From assembly GCA_027075325.1 (NCBI GenBank), contig JALTBN010000042.1:1-64000 (forward strand): a stretch of 64,000 nt of DNA, written 5' to 3'. The notes beneath the pieces are model-generated. The model was not told where the DNA came from, did no database searches, and worked only from the letters and a program-made list of their open reading frames with translations. The position numbers were made by a program, and so were the translations under genes. Below, piece after piece: positions 29,998 through 38,142 of this stretch (its first letter is position 1; the number at the start of each line of letters is the position of its first letter). Origin of the DNA: Thermococcus sp. GTDB taxonomy: Archaea; Methanobacteriota_B; Thermococci; Thermococcales; Thermococcaceae.

Positions 29998-31155
29998 TTA
30001 TGGCTTCAAATGGCCGTACACCCATTCCCCGAATTCCCAGACTTTTCTGTACTTATCTTCGTCTGTTATTGGGTATGCCGTTGTCACACTGCCACTTTTG
30101 TCCAATGCTACAAACACGTACTTACCCTCTCCAAATTTCTTTACAGCCCGGTATTCCCATTTTTCTTTTTCAGGATCAAACCCGTACCTGACAAAGTCAG
30201 GGCTCCCGAGTGTTTCACGGATTAGATTTATAATGTCATCGGCTGATTGGGTATAAAACACATCATCAAACTGAGAGGCATGCCTCTCGAGTATATGAAT
30301 CAACCCAAATCCGAATTCTTTACCATCCCGGAAGGTGTGGTAGCCCTGTTTAAGGACAGCAAAGTTTGGGATTTTATATGCTTGTTCTTCCACTTTTCCA
30401 ACTTTACATACTACCCCCTTGGCCTCAAACACGTCCACAACCTGATGAATCCCAGAGACCGACCCCTCCCAGTGGGGCAGGTATTCATTTGCCAGTTTTT
30501 CAAGGGCCCTTGGGTTAGTGCCCCTCCACAACATAGCCCTTATATAGCCCTTTTTGACACCCTTCTTGGATATTTTTGCTACTATCTTAGCAGTTTTATC
30601 CGTCGAAAGCCCGAACCTTTCAGAGTACTTTACGAGGTTCACCCATATTTGCCGGTTCTCTGCAGTTTCCTTTAGCAGACCAGCCCCTGCCAGACCTTCT
30701 ATTGCTTCTTTTGAGAAAGACACTTTCTTTAGAATTCTCCCAGCGGCATCTTTGGCCTTGACTATAAGTTTGGCGAACTTGCCCCCGTCTTTTACGACTT
30801 CCGCCTCCCATCTGATTTCGCCCGATGGAATAACAAACCCCACTGCAAATACCGCTAGATCATAGGTTTTCGCAACGGTCTCTCCAAAATGTTCTTCCAG
30901 CCACTTCACAACATCATCGTGAACTGTAAAAGTGTATACCAGATAACCCACTGCAAGGAGTATTGGAATCCCCGCAAACTGCGGCCTTACCTCGTCTCCC
31001 GGCTTTATTCCCGGGTTAACTCCCAGGGGAATTCCGGTGGCACCGCTGGGCTGGGCCTTAATAGGCTCTACAACGCTCGCGGCGACACTGGCGGTACTGA
31101 AGGTCATTCCCAGGATCAAAAACCCGAAGAGCAGGGCGAAAACCTTCCTCCACAT
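29998..31155 (-). CDS. Secreted toxin candidate with BECR-like nuclease C-terminus
   Basis: A 385-residue protein. ATG 31155 follows GGAGGTGTCGAGA and starts a clear signal peptide (MWRKVFALLFGFLILGMTF..., end near residue 25). A second hydrophobic helix is at ~52-70 and the middle is helical. The last ~110 residues have GFGLIHILERHA followed by strands and a final Tyr/Thr-rich YRAVKKFG..KYVFVAL segment. The G..HI..RH pattern is what I associate with phage and polymorphic-toxin nucleases of the barnase/EndoU/colicin/RelE class. Target and delivery are unknown. Two small coupled genes follow, as expected for immunity. The family assignment is tentative. Confidence 0.6.
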   Translation of the reverse strand: MWRKVFALLFGFLILGMTFSTASVAASVVEPIKAQPSGATGIPLGVNPGIKPGDEVRPQFAGIPILLAVGYLVYTFTVHDDVVKWLEEHFGETVAKTYDLAVFAVGFVIPSGEIRWEAEVVKDGGKFAKLIVKAKDAAGRILKKVSFSKEAIEGLAGAGLLKETAENRQIWVNLVKYSERFGLSTDKTAKIVAKISKKGVKKGYIRAMLWRGTNPRALEKLANEYLPHWEGSVSGIHQVVDVFEAKGVVCKVGKVEEQAYKIPNFAVLKQGYHTFRDGKEFGFGLIHILERHASQFDDVFYTQSADDIINLIRETLGSPDFVRYGFDPEKEKWEYRAVKKFGEGKYVFVALDKSGSVTTAYPITDEDKYRKVWEFGEWVYGHLKP

Positions 31156-31377
31156 TCTCGACACCTCCACAAAGTTCCAAACGGATAATAAATCCATGAC
31201 TTAAAAATATTACTATTAAAAATTAACAAAATAACAATGGTAGTAAGAAAGCATTAAGGAAGTAAAAGAGCAATTGTATCTCACATATATGTGGAGAATA
31301 GCAAGCAAAGCCATCAACTAGTACCGCGCCGCAGGAGGAGGGGTTTAAAACCAACTACACGGATTTTAATCCCGCTC
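31156..31377 (-). promoter_or_regulatory. AT-rich leader of the secreted toxin candidate
   Basis: About 220 bases without a convincing frame. The stretch 31199-31245 is almost only A and T and includes TTAAAAATATTAC-type sequence that can serve as TATA on the minus strand. No palindromic operator was noticed. Confidence 0.35.
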
Positions 31378-31734
31378 TTATTCAGTAACCCCATTTATAT
31401 CAACGTGGACGAAGGCCACCTCGACCTCGGGCAGTTCCTCTATCAGCTTCTTAACCTAGTGGCTGACGTCGTGGGCCTCTTTCAGGCTCAACTCCGGCGG
31501 CACCTCGATGTGAAGCTCTACGTGGAGTTTGTTTCCAACGTAGTGCGCCCTCAAATCGTGGACGCCGAGAGCACGATTCCTTATCTCCTCGCAGACCTCG
31601 AACGGCGGGACCTGTCCCGTCCGGTAGCTACCACCCCGCGCCTTGGCGTGATGCGATAGCGCCAGACTAAAAATAAGTGAAGCGGTCAGTCCGTCACTCC
31701 TTCGTCACAGCTCGGACAAGGCTGAACTCATCAT
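31378..31734 (-). pseudogene. Remnant of a cation diffusion facilitator (CDF) transporter
   Basis: On the minus strand, after an ATG at 31734 and an early stop, the bases read RRSDGLTASLIFSLALS, a typical CDF transmembrane piece. The central helices are missing. The soluble dimer domain follows in the same frame: ALGVHDLRAHYVGNKLHVEL and IEVPPELSLKEAHDVSH, an in-frame TAG, then VKKLIEELPEVEVAFVHVDI and a stop at 31378. The gene is inactivated by a large internal deletion plus two stops. It once exported divalent metals. The remaining ~130 bases up to 31864 show nothing further. Confidence 0.75.
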
Positions 31735-31864
31735 CCCAGAAAGACTAAAAAAAGAGGGGTTAAAAAGGTATGCTCAGCGATCACCTTTCCTTCCTCACCA
31801 GTCGGTTCGCCCATCAATCATCATCGCGCTAACCTCTTCTCTTGGGGGTTTAAGAGGCTTCCCC

Positions 31865-32461
31865 TTACTGCCTTGCGGTGATTATGAGGCCAACCTTGGA
31901 GGTGTCCGTGAGGCAGTCGTTGCCGGCTGAGGGGGACAGCTGGAAGGTCACCTCGACCTTGAGGACGCCGTCCACAGGCAGTGATCCCGAGAAGATCTGG
32001 AGTTCGCTCATGTTGAGCTCCCTCAGGCTCTTCCCGATGTAGTCAGTCAGAACTTTCTCGTTGCTATCCAAGGAGACGCGGAAGTCCTTGATTATCAGGT
32101 ACTTGCTGAGCTCTCCAGCATCGGGGGTTTTGTCGACGAGGGCTTCTGCCTTGCTGAGGGCGCCGTCCTCGGCGTCGGTGACGTTGAAGACCATACCAAC
32201 GGAGGAGATCTGGTAGTCCCCGCGGTTTTTGATGTAGAACTCAACAGTTCTCTTCTCCCCCGGCTGGAGGTCGTCGAAGGAGAAGAGCTTGTAGTCGTCG
32301 TAGAACCTGCTCCCATCCCTGCTTATGCCGATGTCAAAGTCCCCAGTGGAGATCTGGTTTCCGTTGGACTTGGCCACGTCGCTGAAGTACGAAACTCCAA
32401 ACTTAACCCCTGCCAGAAACACCAAGAGGCCAAGCACTCCAACAACTACAGCCCGTTTCAT
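31865..32461 (-). CDS. TasA/camelysin-like secreted protein (SipW-type signal)
   Basis: A 198-residue exported protein. The signal helix VVVGVLGLLVFLAGVKFGV is followed by SYFSDVAKSNGNQISTGDFDI, the characteristic start of SipW-dependent TasA/CalY proteins (FSD..xS..N.f..G.ldl). Downstream are LQPGEKRTVEFYIKNRGD and a final strand LIITAR, again as in TasA, where they form the fibre-building beta-sandwich. ATG 32461 follows GTGGTTGGA. A TATA (CTTTATAAGC on the minus strand, ~32507-32516) lies upstream. A role in cell-surface fibres or matrix is inferred. The signal peptidase at 17006 could process it. Confidence 0.72.
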   Translation of the reverse strand: MKRAVVVGVLGLLVFLAGVKFGVSYFSDVAKSNGNQISTGDFDIGISRDGSRFYDDYKLFSFDDLQPGEKRTVEFYIKNRGDYQISSVGMVFNVTDAEDGALSKAEALVDKTPDAGELSKYLIIKDFRVSLDSNEKVLTDYIGKSLRELNMSELQIFSGSLPVDGVLKVEVTFQLSPSAGNDCLTDTSKVGLIITARQ

Positions 32462-32618
32462 TCCAACCACTTCAAATAGTTATCAACCAAAAATCCGAAA
32501 CGGAAGCTTATAAAGATTTCTATTAAGAATAGTCAAAACTTAGACTTAGAGAATAAGCAGCGAAAATGAGATGGGGGATATAAATCAGACAAAAGAAGGG
32601 TAAAAAGACCAGAAATGG

Positions 32619-33572
32619 TCAAACCGCAGCAAGGAGTTCCCTAACGGTTCTCCTCACGGCCTCGTAACTGTTCAGCCTCGGCCTCCAGCCGGTTTCCTTT
32701 GCCTTCTCTATGCTCAGACGCATGAACTTAACATCTCCTTTCCAGCCGCGGCCCCCGTCGACGCCGCCAGTGAAGCGGAACTTTGGCTTTAACCCCATCT
32801 CCTCACTAACTATCTCCGCTATCTCCCTCACGGTTATCCAGTCGTCGTTGCCGAGGTTGTAGAAGTCAACGATCCTGTCGTCGTTCCGGAAGTGCTCAAA
32901 AATCTGGAGCATTCCTTCAACTGTATCGCTCACGTGGAGGTAGCTCTTCCTCTGCGTTCCATCCCCAAGTATCTCAAGTTCCTCCGGGTTTCTGCGGAGC
33001 TTGTTGATGAAGTCGTAGATAACACCGTGGTTGGAGCGCTCGCCTATGATGTTTGCCAGGCGGAAGATTAAAGCCCTGAACCCAAAGGTGTGGGCGTACC
33101 CGCTGATTAAAGCTTCAGCCGCAAGCTTCGCTCCACCGTAGACGCTTATCGGCTCAAGGGGGGCGTAGTTCTCGGGCGTTGGGATTACCTCTGCATCACC
33201 GTAAACCGTCGAGGAGCTTGTGAAGATGAGGAATTTAACGTCTGAGTCTCTTATCGCGCTGAGGAGGTTGTGGGTTATCGTGACGTTGCTCTCGTAGAGC
33301 AGTTCCGGACTCTGGGCGCCGATCCTAACTTCGGGGTTGGCGGCGAGGTGGAAGACGACATCAGCGCCTTCAACGGCCTTCCGGACTTTTTCGGGGTCGC
33401 GCATGTCCCCTTTCACAAATTCAAACCGTTCATCATCGAGCCAGCGTTTGATGTTTTCAATGCTTCCTGCGCTCAGGTCGTCGAGAACCCTGACTTCGTT
33501 TCCGGCTTCCATAAGTACATCGACGAGATGGGAACCGATGAACCCAGCACCGCCTGTAACGAGAACCTTCAT
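32619..33572 (-). CDS. UDP-glucose 4-epimerase-like NAD-dependent epimerase
   Basis: A 317-residue extended short-chain dehydrogenase. NAD binding GGAGFIG (7-13), VFHLAAN (~73-79), TSSSTVYG (~117-124), catalytic Y in VYGGAK (~144-149) and RLANIIGERSNHG (~171-183) are all seen. It likely interconverts UDP-Glc/UDP-Gal or their N-acetyl forms for the glycan locus. It is divergent from the nucleotidyltransferase gene and shares its promoter region. Confidence 0.83.
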   Translation of the reverse strand: MKVLVTGGAGFIGSHLVDVLMEAGNEVRVLDDLSAGSIENIKRWLDDERFEFVKGDMRDPEKVRKAVEGADVVFHLAANPEVRIGAQSPELLYESNVTITHNLLSAIRDSDVKFLIFTSSSTVYGDAEVIPTPENYAPLEPISVYGGAKLAAEALISGYAHTFGFRALIFRLANIIGERSNHGVIYDFINKLRRNPEELEILGDGTQRKSYLHVSDTVEGMLQIFEHFRNDDRIVDFYNLGNDDWITVREIAEIVSEEMGLKPKFRFTGGVDGGRGWKGDVKFMRLSIEKAKETGWRPRLNSYEAVRRTVRELLAAV

Positions 33573-33659
33573 TCATACCACCAGAGAGGGAGAACGTGGA
33601 ATAATTTAAATACGTTTGCTTCATATCCCATCATGGTAAGAACTAACTCGGTGATTCAA
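33573..33659. promoter_or_regulatory. Divergent promoter of the glycan locus
   Basis: An 87-base interval between the epimerase and the sugar nucleotidyltransferase genes. AATAATTTAAATACG (about 33600-33614) is a strong TATA candidate and is near-symmetric, so it may serve both directions. GGTGATTCAA precedes ATG 33660. Confidence 0.5.
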
Positions 33660-34655
33660 ATGAAGGTCCTCATAATGGCAGGGGGCTATGCGACGAGGCT
33701 CTGGCCCATAACCAAAGACAACCCCAAGGCCCTCTTACCAGTTGGTGAGAAGACTATACTAGATTACATAATGGAAAAAGTCGGAGAGCTTGGCCTCGAA
33801 ACGTACATCTCGACCAACCGCTTCTTCGAGACCCACTTCAGACCCTACGCAGAGAAGTACGGCGTTGGCCTAATCGTCGAAGATACCCTCCACGAGGAGG
33901 AGAAGCTCGGTACGGTAGGTGCGACGAAAAAAGCGCTCGAGGAGATTGGACCGGACGATTATCTGGTAATAGCCGGCGACAACCTGTTTTCATTCTCCCT
34001 GTCGGACTTTCTCCGCGCTTACGACGGCAGAACTCTCATTGCTGTCTACGACGTCGGCGACCTTGAACTGGCAAAGCGCTACGGTGTCGTCGTTCTTGAG
34101 GGCGATAAAGTCATTTCCTTCAGGGAGAAGCCCGCCCAGCCTCAGTCCACGCTCATAAGCACCGGCGTTTACGCCTTTCCGAAGAACGTGATGGAGCGCA
34201 TAGATGAGTACCTCTCCGATGGCAATAGGGATTCGCCAGGCTACTTCCTCCAGTGGCTCCTTGAGGAGGGGGAGCCGATAAGGGCCTATCGCTTCTCCGA
34301 GTACTGGTACGACATAGGCTCGGCGGACAGCTACTTGGAAGCCCTGAAGACACTCCTGAGGGAGAGTCACATCGAGGAGATCCAGATAAGCCCTTACTCT
34401 AAGATAATCCCTCCTGTGGTCATCAAGAAAGGTGCCAAAATCCTCGGCCGCTCCATCATCGGCCCATTCGCCTACATCGGCGAGAACTGCACCATAGAGA
34501 ACTCGGACGTGAGCGACTCGATAATCTTCAAGGATACTATCATAAGGAACTCCACGATATGGCGTTCCATCATCGATGAGAAGTGCGAGATAAGGAACCT
34601 CGAACTCAAGAAGAGCCTCGTCGGCGGCCACGCGAAGATACAGAGGGGGGATTAA
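33660..34655 (+). CDS. Sugar-1-phosphate nucleotidyltransferase (glucose-1-phosphate thymidylyl/uridylyl type)
   Basis: A 331-residue enzyme making an NDP-sugar. The signature GGYATRLWPITKDNPKALLP (~7-26), with Ala in place of the more usual Gly, is followed by DNLFSFSL (~102-109), YDIGS near 222 and a C-terminal left-handed beta-helix of hexapeptide repeats (KKGAKILGRSIIGPFAYIG and beyond). It probably provides UDP- or dTDP-glucose to the epimerase across the promoter and to the transferases downstream. The long in-frame region upstream of 33660 is antisense to the epimerase and not coding. Confidence 0.83.
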   Translation: MKVLIMAGGYATRLWPITKDNPKALLPVGEKTILDYIMEKVGELGLETYISTNRFFETHFRPYAEKYGVGLIVEDTLHEEEKLGTVGATKKALEEIGPDDYLVIAGDNLFSFSLSDFLRAYDGRTLIAVYDVGDLELAKRYGVVVLEGDKVISFREKPAQPQSTLISTGVYAFPKNVMERIDEYLSDGNRDSPGYFLQWLLEEGEPIRAYRFSEYWYDIGSADSYLEALKTLLRESHIEEIQISPYSKIIPPVVIKKGAKILGRSIIGPFAYIGENCTIENSDVSDSIIFKDTIIRNSTIWRSIIDEKCEIRNLELKKSLVGGHAKIQRGD

Positions 34656-34687
34656 GTTTTTAATTCCTCCACTTCACTGGGAGTATA

Positions 34688-35926
34688 ATGACGGAGAGCC
34701 TTAAACTAAAGCTGATAAAAAACGCCGGCTGGCTGTTTGGGGCTGAGATAATCTCCAAGCTTTTCGCCTACGGCATAATCGTTGTTCTTAGTCGAACGCT
34801 TGGGCCGACAGGCCTGGGGCAGTACTCCTTCATCTTCTACTACGTAGGTCTTCTTGGAATCTTCTCCGACCTCGGCGTGGGTTACTACTTTATGCGCGAA
34901 GTCGCGAGGGACAGGGGTAAGGCGGAGGAGCTTCTACCCGATGTTCTGGGCTTTAAAATTGTTCTAGCCCTATTAAACTTCATCATAATCGTTGCACTGA
35001 CGATACCCCTTCCCAAGCCGGGATGGATGAAGGTGTTGATAATCCTTGCCGGAGCGGAGGCAATGCTTACGTGGATCGCGTATATCTTCATCAATATCAT
35101 GTACGCCCACGAAGTTACCAAGTACGAAGCAATTGCCCGGGTGATTGAGAGAACATGGGCGTTTTTTGTTGGTGGCTCAATCCTCTATCTCTATCGCTCC
35201 CTCACCCCTTTCGTTCTCATTCTTCTCGCTGGATACACAATAAGGGAGATCCTCAGGATAAGATGGGGTTCGAGGTTTGTAAATAGGGTCAAAATCCGTT
35301 TTAGACCCGAGGTCTGGGTCTCGCTCCTCAAAAAATCATACCCATTCTGGCTAATCGGCCTCTTCACCCTCATTTATTACCGCACCGATATGGTGATGTT
35401 AAGCCTCATGAGAGGGGACTATGAAACCGGGATCTACAGGGCAGCGTACACTTTAATAGAGGTCTCACTCTTTGTTCCGAACATAGTAGTCTCAACAACG
35501 ATGCCCTCAATGGCGAGGCTATGGGTGGAGGATAGAAAGACACTAGAGGTTCTCTTCAGAAAAAGCTTTCAGATGCTCGTTCTCATTGGGGTCTTGGGGA
35601 CTGCAGGGTACTACACCCTCGCAAGACTGGGGATTATTATTGTCTTTGGCGGGAAGTTCATCCCAAGTGTGCCCGTTCTGAGGATTCTTTCCCTCGCCAT
35701 ACCATTTATGTTCCTTAACTCTCTCTTCGGGAGCCTCATGAACGCGACTGGAAAGGAGCTGACGTTCACGAAGATAACCGGATTTACAGCACTACTCAAT
35801 GTTGTGCTCAACTACATCCTCATACTCCACTACGGTGCGAGCGGGGCGGCGGTGGCGACTGTGGTGAGCCAAGGAGTGGCAAGTTTGTTTAGCGGCCTCT
35901 GCACCAGCACCTCAATGTCCACGTGA
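34688..35926 (+). CDS. Oligosaccharide flippase (MOP/Wzx type), C-terminally truncated
   Basis: A 412-residue membrane protein with about 11-12 helices, of the polysaccharide-export MATE-like group (NAGWLFGAEIISKLFAYG start; GPTGLGQYSFIFYYVGLLGIF; NALLNVVLNYILILHYGASG-type segment near 372-392). It flips lipid-linked oligosaccharides. Family members usually continue for another 40-70 residues with two more helices. Here the sequence ends abruptly with SGLCTSTSMST, overlapping the convergent glycosyltransferase gene by 15 bases. An alternative frame at the end reads LHQHLNVHV, which looks like the lost continuation. The truncation lies at the border of the AT-rich segment. Function may be impaired. 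Confidence 0.8.
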   Translation: MTESLKLKLIKNAGWLFGAEIISKLFAYGIIVVLSRTLGPTGLGQYSFIFYYVGLLGIFSDLGVGYYFMREVARDRGKAEELLPDVLGFKIVLALLNFIIIVALTIPLPKPGWMKVLIILAGAEAMLTWIAYIFINIMYAHEVTKYEAIARVIERTWAFFVGGSILYLYRSLTPFVLILLAGYTIREILRIRWGSRFVNRVKIRFRPEVWVSLLKKSYPFWLIGLFTLIYYRTDMVMLSLMRGDYETGIYRAAYTLIEVSLFVPNIVVSTTMPSMARLWVEDRKTLEVLFRKSFQMLVLIGVLGTAGYYTLARLGIIIVFGGKFIPSVPVLRILSLAIPFMFLNSLFGSLMNATGKELTFTKITGFTALLNVVLNYILILHYGASGAAVATVVSQGVASLFSGLCTSTSMST

Positions 35927-36982
35927 AAACCCAAGTAGCTTTTCAGCTGTCTTTTCCCAGGAAAACCTATGGTGGACTGCCCTCCGCGAGAGGACCGACA
36001 TCTTCCTCCTTTTCTTTGGGTTTTCAATAAGGGACAGTACTGCTGAGGATACCTCTCTGTGGCTGTTATCTACAAGGACGCCCTCCAGAGGGTGCCGAAT
36101 TGCCTCCGGGATTCCCATGACTGCACTTGCTACTATGGGCCTCCCCACACTCATGACCTCAAGAAGTGCAAGAGGGAGGCCCTCTCCATAGCTTATATGA
36201 AGGTATGCAGAGGCTGAGAGTGTAGCTACATGAGGATTGTTGAGGTACCCCGGGAACACGACCCTGTCCTCAAGTTTGTGTTTTTCAGCGTATTCCTTAA
36301 GTTCATTGTAATATTTCCCTTTTCCTGTCAGTATGAGCCGGACGTTCCTGGGGAGATGCTTAAGAACATCCATCAACAGCTTAGCTCCCCGCGCCTTTGC
36401 AGGAAGGGATGTAAGCCCCAAACCAAGGAGACAAAAGTCTGAATTTGAAATACTGAATTCACGTTTGAAAGCATCCACTTCGTCATTACTAGGGACTACA
36501 ACATGAGGTGCTCCGTAAAGAACAGCCCACTGTGGGGGAAGTTTAACTTTCCCAGTCACCTCAATATTCTCCCTGAGGCCTCTACTGACGAACAATACTC
36601 TGTCAGCTAAGGAGAGAAGCACTTCAAGAAGTAGTCTTCCAATGATGGGATATGGATCATCAGCATGGCTGTGAAATATATAAAGGATAGTTTTTTTACC
36701 CTTTGGAAGGAGAGATGCTAAGAGGTACGGCCAGCCTCCGTTAACAAGCACCAAACATTCATCCTCCGCACAGGAATTCCGGAGGCGACCAACCACTCTC
36801 CACAACATCTTCAGAGGGTTTCGGGGAATCCTCTGAGAGTTCTCGCCATCATTTCCATTCACATACAAAACCTCTACATTACAACCTCTTCTTTTAAGAA
36901 CCGAATAAAGGTTGTAGTTGTAGATGGATATCCCACCTCCTGCTCCAATCCAGTACGTGGTAATAATTATAACCTTACACAT
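35912..36982 (-). CDS. GT4-family glycosyltransferase
   Basis: A 356-residue GT-B enzyme. The N-terminus has GGGISIYNYNLYSVLKRRG (~15-33), and the C-terminal half the donor-site patterns LTGKGKYYNELKEYAE (~217-232), VVFPGYL (~241-247), a GEGLPLALLEVMS.GRPIVAS block (~267-290) with the E.x7.E spacing, and final RFSWEKTAEKLL. It adds a sugar in surface polysaccharide or N-glycan assembly. It overlaps the next gene upstream by eight bases, so five or six genes are one minus-strand operon. Bases are AT-richer than in the flanks. Confidence 0.8.
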   Translation of the reverse strand: MCKVIIITTYWIGAGGGISIYNYNLYSVLKRRGCNVEVLYVNGNDGENSQRIPRNPLKMLWRVVGRLRNSCAEDECLVLVNGGWPYLLASLLPKGKKTILYIFHSHADDPYPIIGRLLLEVLLSLADRVLFVSRGLRENIEVTGKVKLPPQWAVLYGAPHVVVPSNDEVDAFKREFSISNSDFCLLGLGLTSLPAKARGAKLLMDVLKHLPRNVRLILTGKGKYYNELKEYAEKHKLEDRVVFPGYLNNPHVATLSASAYLHISYGEGLPLALLEVMSVGRPIVASAVMGIPEAIRHPLEGVLVDNSHREVSSAVLSLIENPKKRRKMSVLSRRAVHHRFSWEKTAEKLLGFSRGH

Positions 36983-38141
36983 TACAACACCCCCAATAAG
37001 TCCTCAAAATCCTATCAACAACCTTCTCCCACGTGAATTGCTCCGCGTATTCTCTTATCTTCTCCCCGTCCCACTCCTTAGTAAGGGCTATTAAAATTTT
37101 CTCCGCCAAACACTCTGGATCCGCAGAAGGACAAAGCAAACCATATTCCTTGGAGGTTATTATCTCTTCGCTTCCCCCGTTTATCGTCGCCACAACAGGG
37201 GTCCCAACGGCAAGAGCCTCAAGAGCGACTATACCAAAGCTCTCGCTCAAACTCGGCAACACAAACAAATCGGCCGCGTTCATCCATAGTAGGATTTCTT
37301 CATGCGGTCTTGGACCTGCAAAGAGAAAATGTCCTCTAACCCCCAATTCTCCGGTTAGACTTTCAAGTTTCTTTCTCAATGGACCTCCACCAACTATTAC
37401 AAAGAGGACGTCTTTTCTCGTATTTAAGACAGTTTTAGAAGCCTGAATCAGGAACTCATGTCCCTTAACAGGAACGAGGTTTCCAACGCTGAGAACGATT
37501 TTTTTGTCCAATGGGAGACCAAGCTCTTCCCTTGTATGTTCCTTGTCCATCGGTCTGAAAAGCCTCCCATCAAAGCCATTGGAGATCAACGATACCCTGC
37601 TCTCAGGAACTCCAAGCTTCCCCGTTAGGATATCCAAGTTAGAACGACTTACGGTTATCACGTGATCACAAGTTTTGAGCGTCCATATAATCTTTTCCAA
37701 GTAATATTTATCCCGGAAGGGCAAATCATAAACATCGTAACCATGGGCCGTTACCACCACGGGAACCCTAAACTTCTTCCCAAGCTTGACCCCTGCATAC
37801 CCGCTCGGCCATGTAAAGTGGGCGTGAATGATATCGAACTCAAGCCCTTCCTTCTTAATCACCCTTAGGGCAGATTTAAAGAAGTTATCGCCCAGTTTCT
37901 TTCTAAAGTAACCGATTGGAGCATGCAAAAAGCGCGGGAAAAAAACGCGGACGTTATCATATTCGTAATCCCTGAGCATTTTATTCGTTCCCCACGGCTG
38001 CGGGGAGACCACGTAAACGTTTTTGAAATGTTTCCTAAGCTCTTCAACCTGCTCCTTGACGAAGATTCCGCCGTAATAGGAGTTATCCTCCTTGGGATAT
38101 GAGTTGCTCAGGATGAGGATAGACTTGTCCTTAAAGTCCAA
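36975..38141 (-). CDS. GT4-family glycosyltransferase
   Basis: A 388-residue GT-B enzyme. SNSYPKEDNSYYGGIFVKEQ (~11-30) is the acceptor-side start, HAHFTWPSGYAG (~96-107) and AHGYDVYDLP (~123-132) follow. The donor site shows VGNLVPVKGHEFLI (~219-232), GGGPLRKKLE (~251-260) and SESFGIVALEALAVGTPVVA (~301-320). TTG 38141 is preferred: GGGGGGAAGTGAA lies upstream and it follows the previous stop by one base. ATG 38201 would need a 60-base overlap. Donor and acceptor sugars are unknown. Confidence 0.82.
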   Translation of the reverse strand: MDFKDKSILILSNSYPKEDNSYYGGIFVKEQVEELRKHFKNVYVVSPQPWGTNKMLRDYEYDNVRVFFPRFLHAPIGYFRKKLGDNFFKSALRVIKKEGLEFDIIHAHFTWPSGYAGVKLGKKFRVPVVVTAHGYDVYDLPFRDKYYLEKIIWTLKTCDHVITVSRSNLDILTGKLGVPESRVSLISNGFDGRLFRPMDKEHTREELGLPLDKKIVLSVGNLVPVKGHEFLIQASKTVLNTRKDVLFVIVGGGPLRKKLESLTGELGVRGHFLFAGPRPHEEILLWMNAADLFVLPSLSESFGIVALEALAVGTPVVATINGGSEEIITSKEYGLLCPSADPECLAEKILIALTKEWDGEKIREYAEQFTWEKVVDRILRTYWGCCNV

Positions 38142-38142
38142 T

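Noticed and set aside
31291-31659. 122-codon plus-strand frame in the intergenic region
   Set aside because: The minus strand encodes recognisable CDF transporter sequence; the plus frame is its shadow and has no leader.
33270-33659. Longer N-terminus for the sugar nucleotidyltransferase
   Set aside because: The extension is antisense to the epimerase gene. The family start MKVLIMAGG with GGTGA leader is at 33660.
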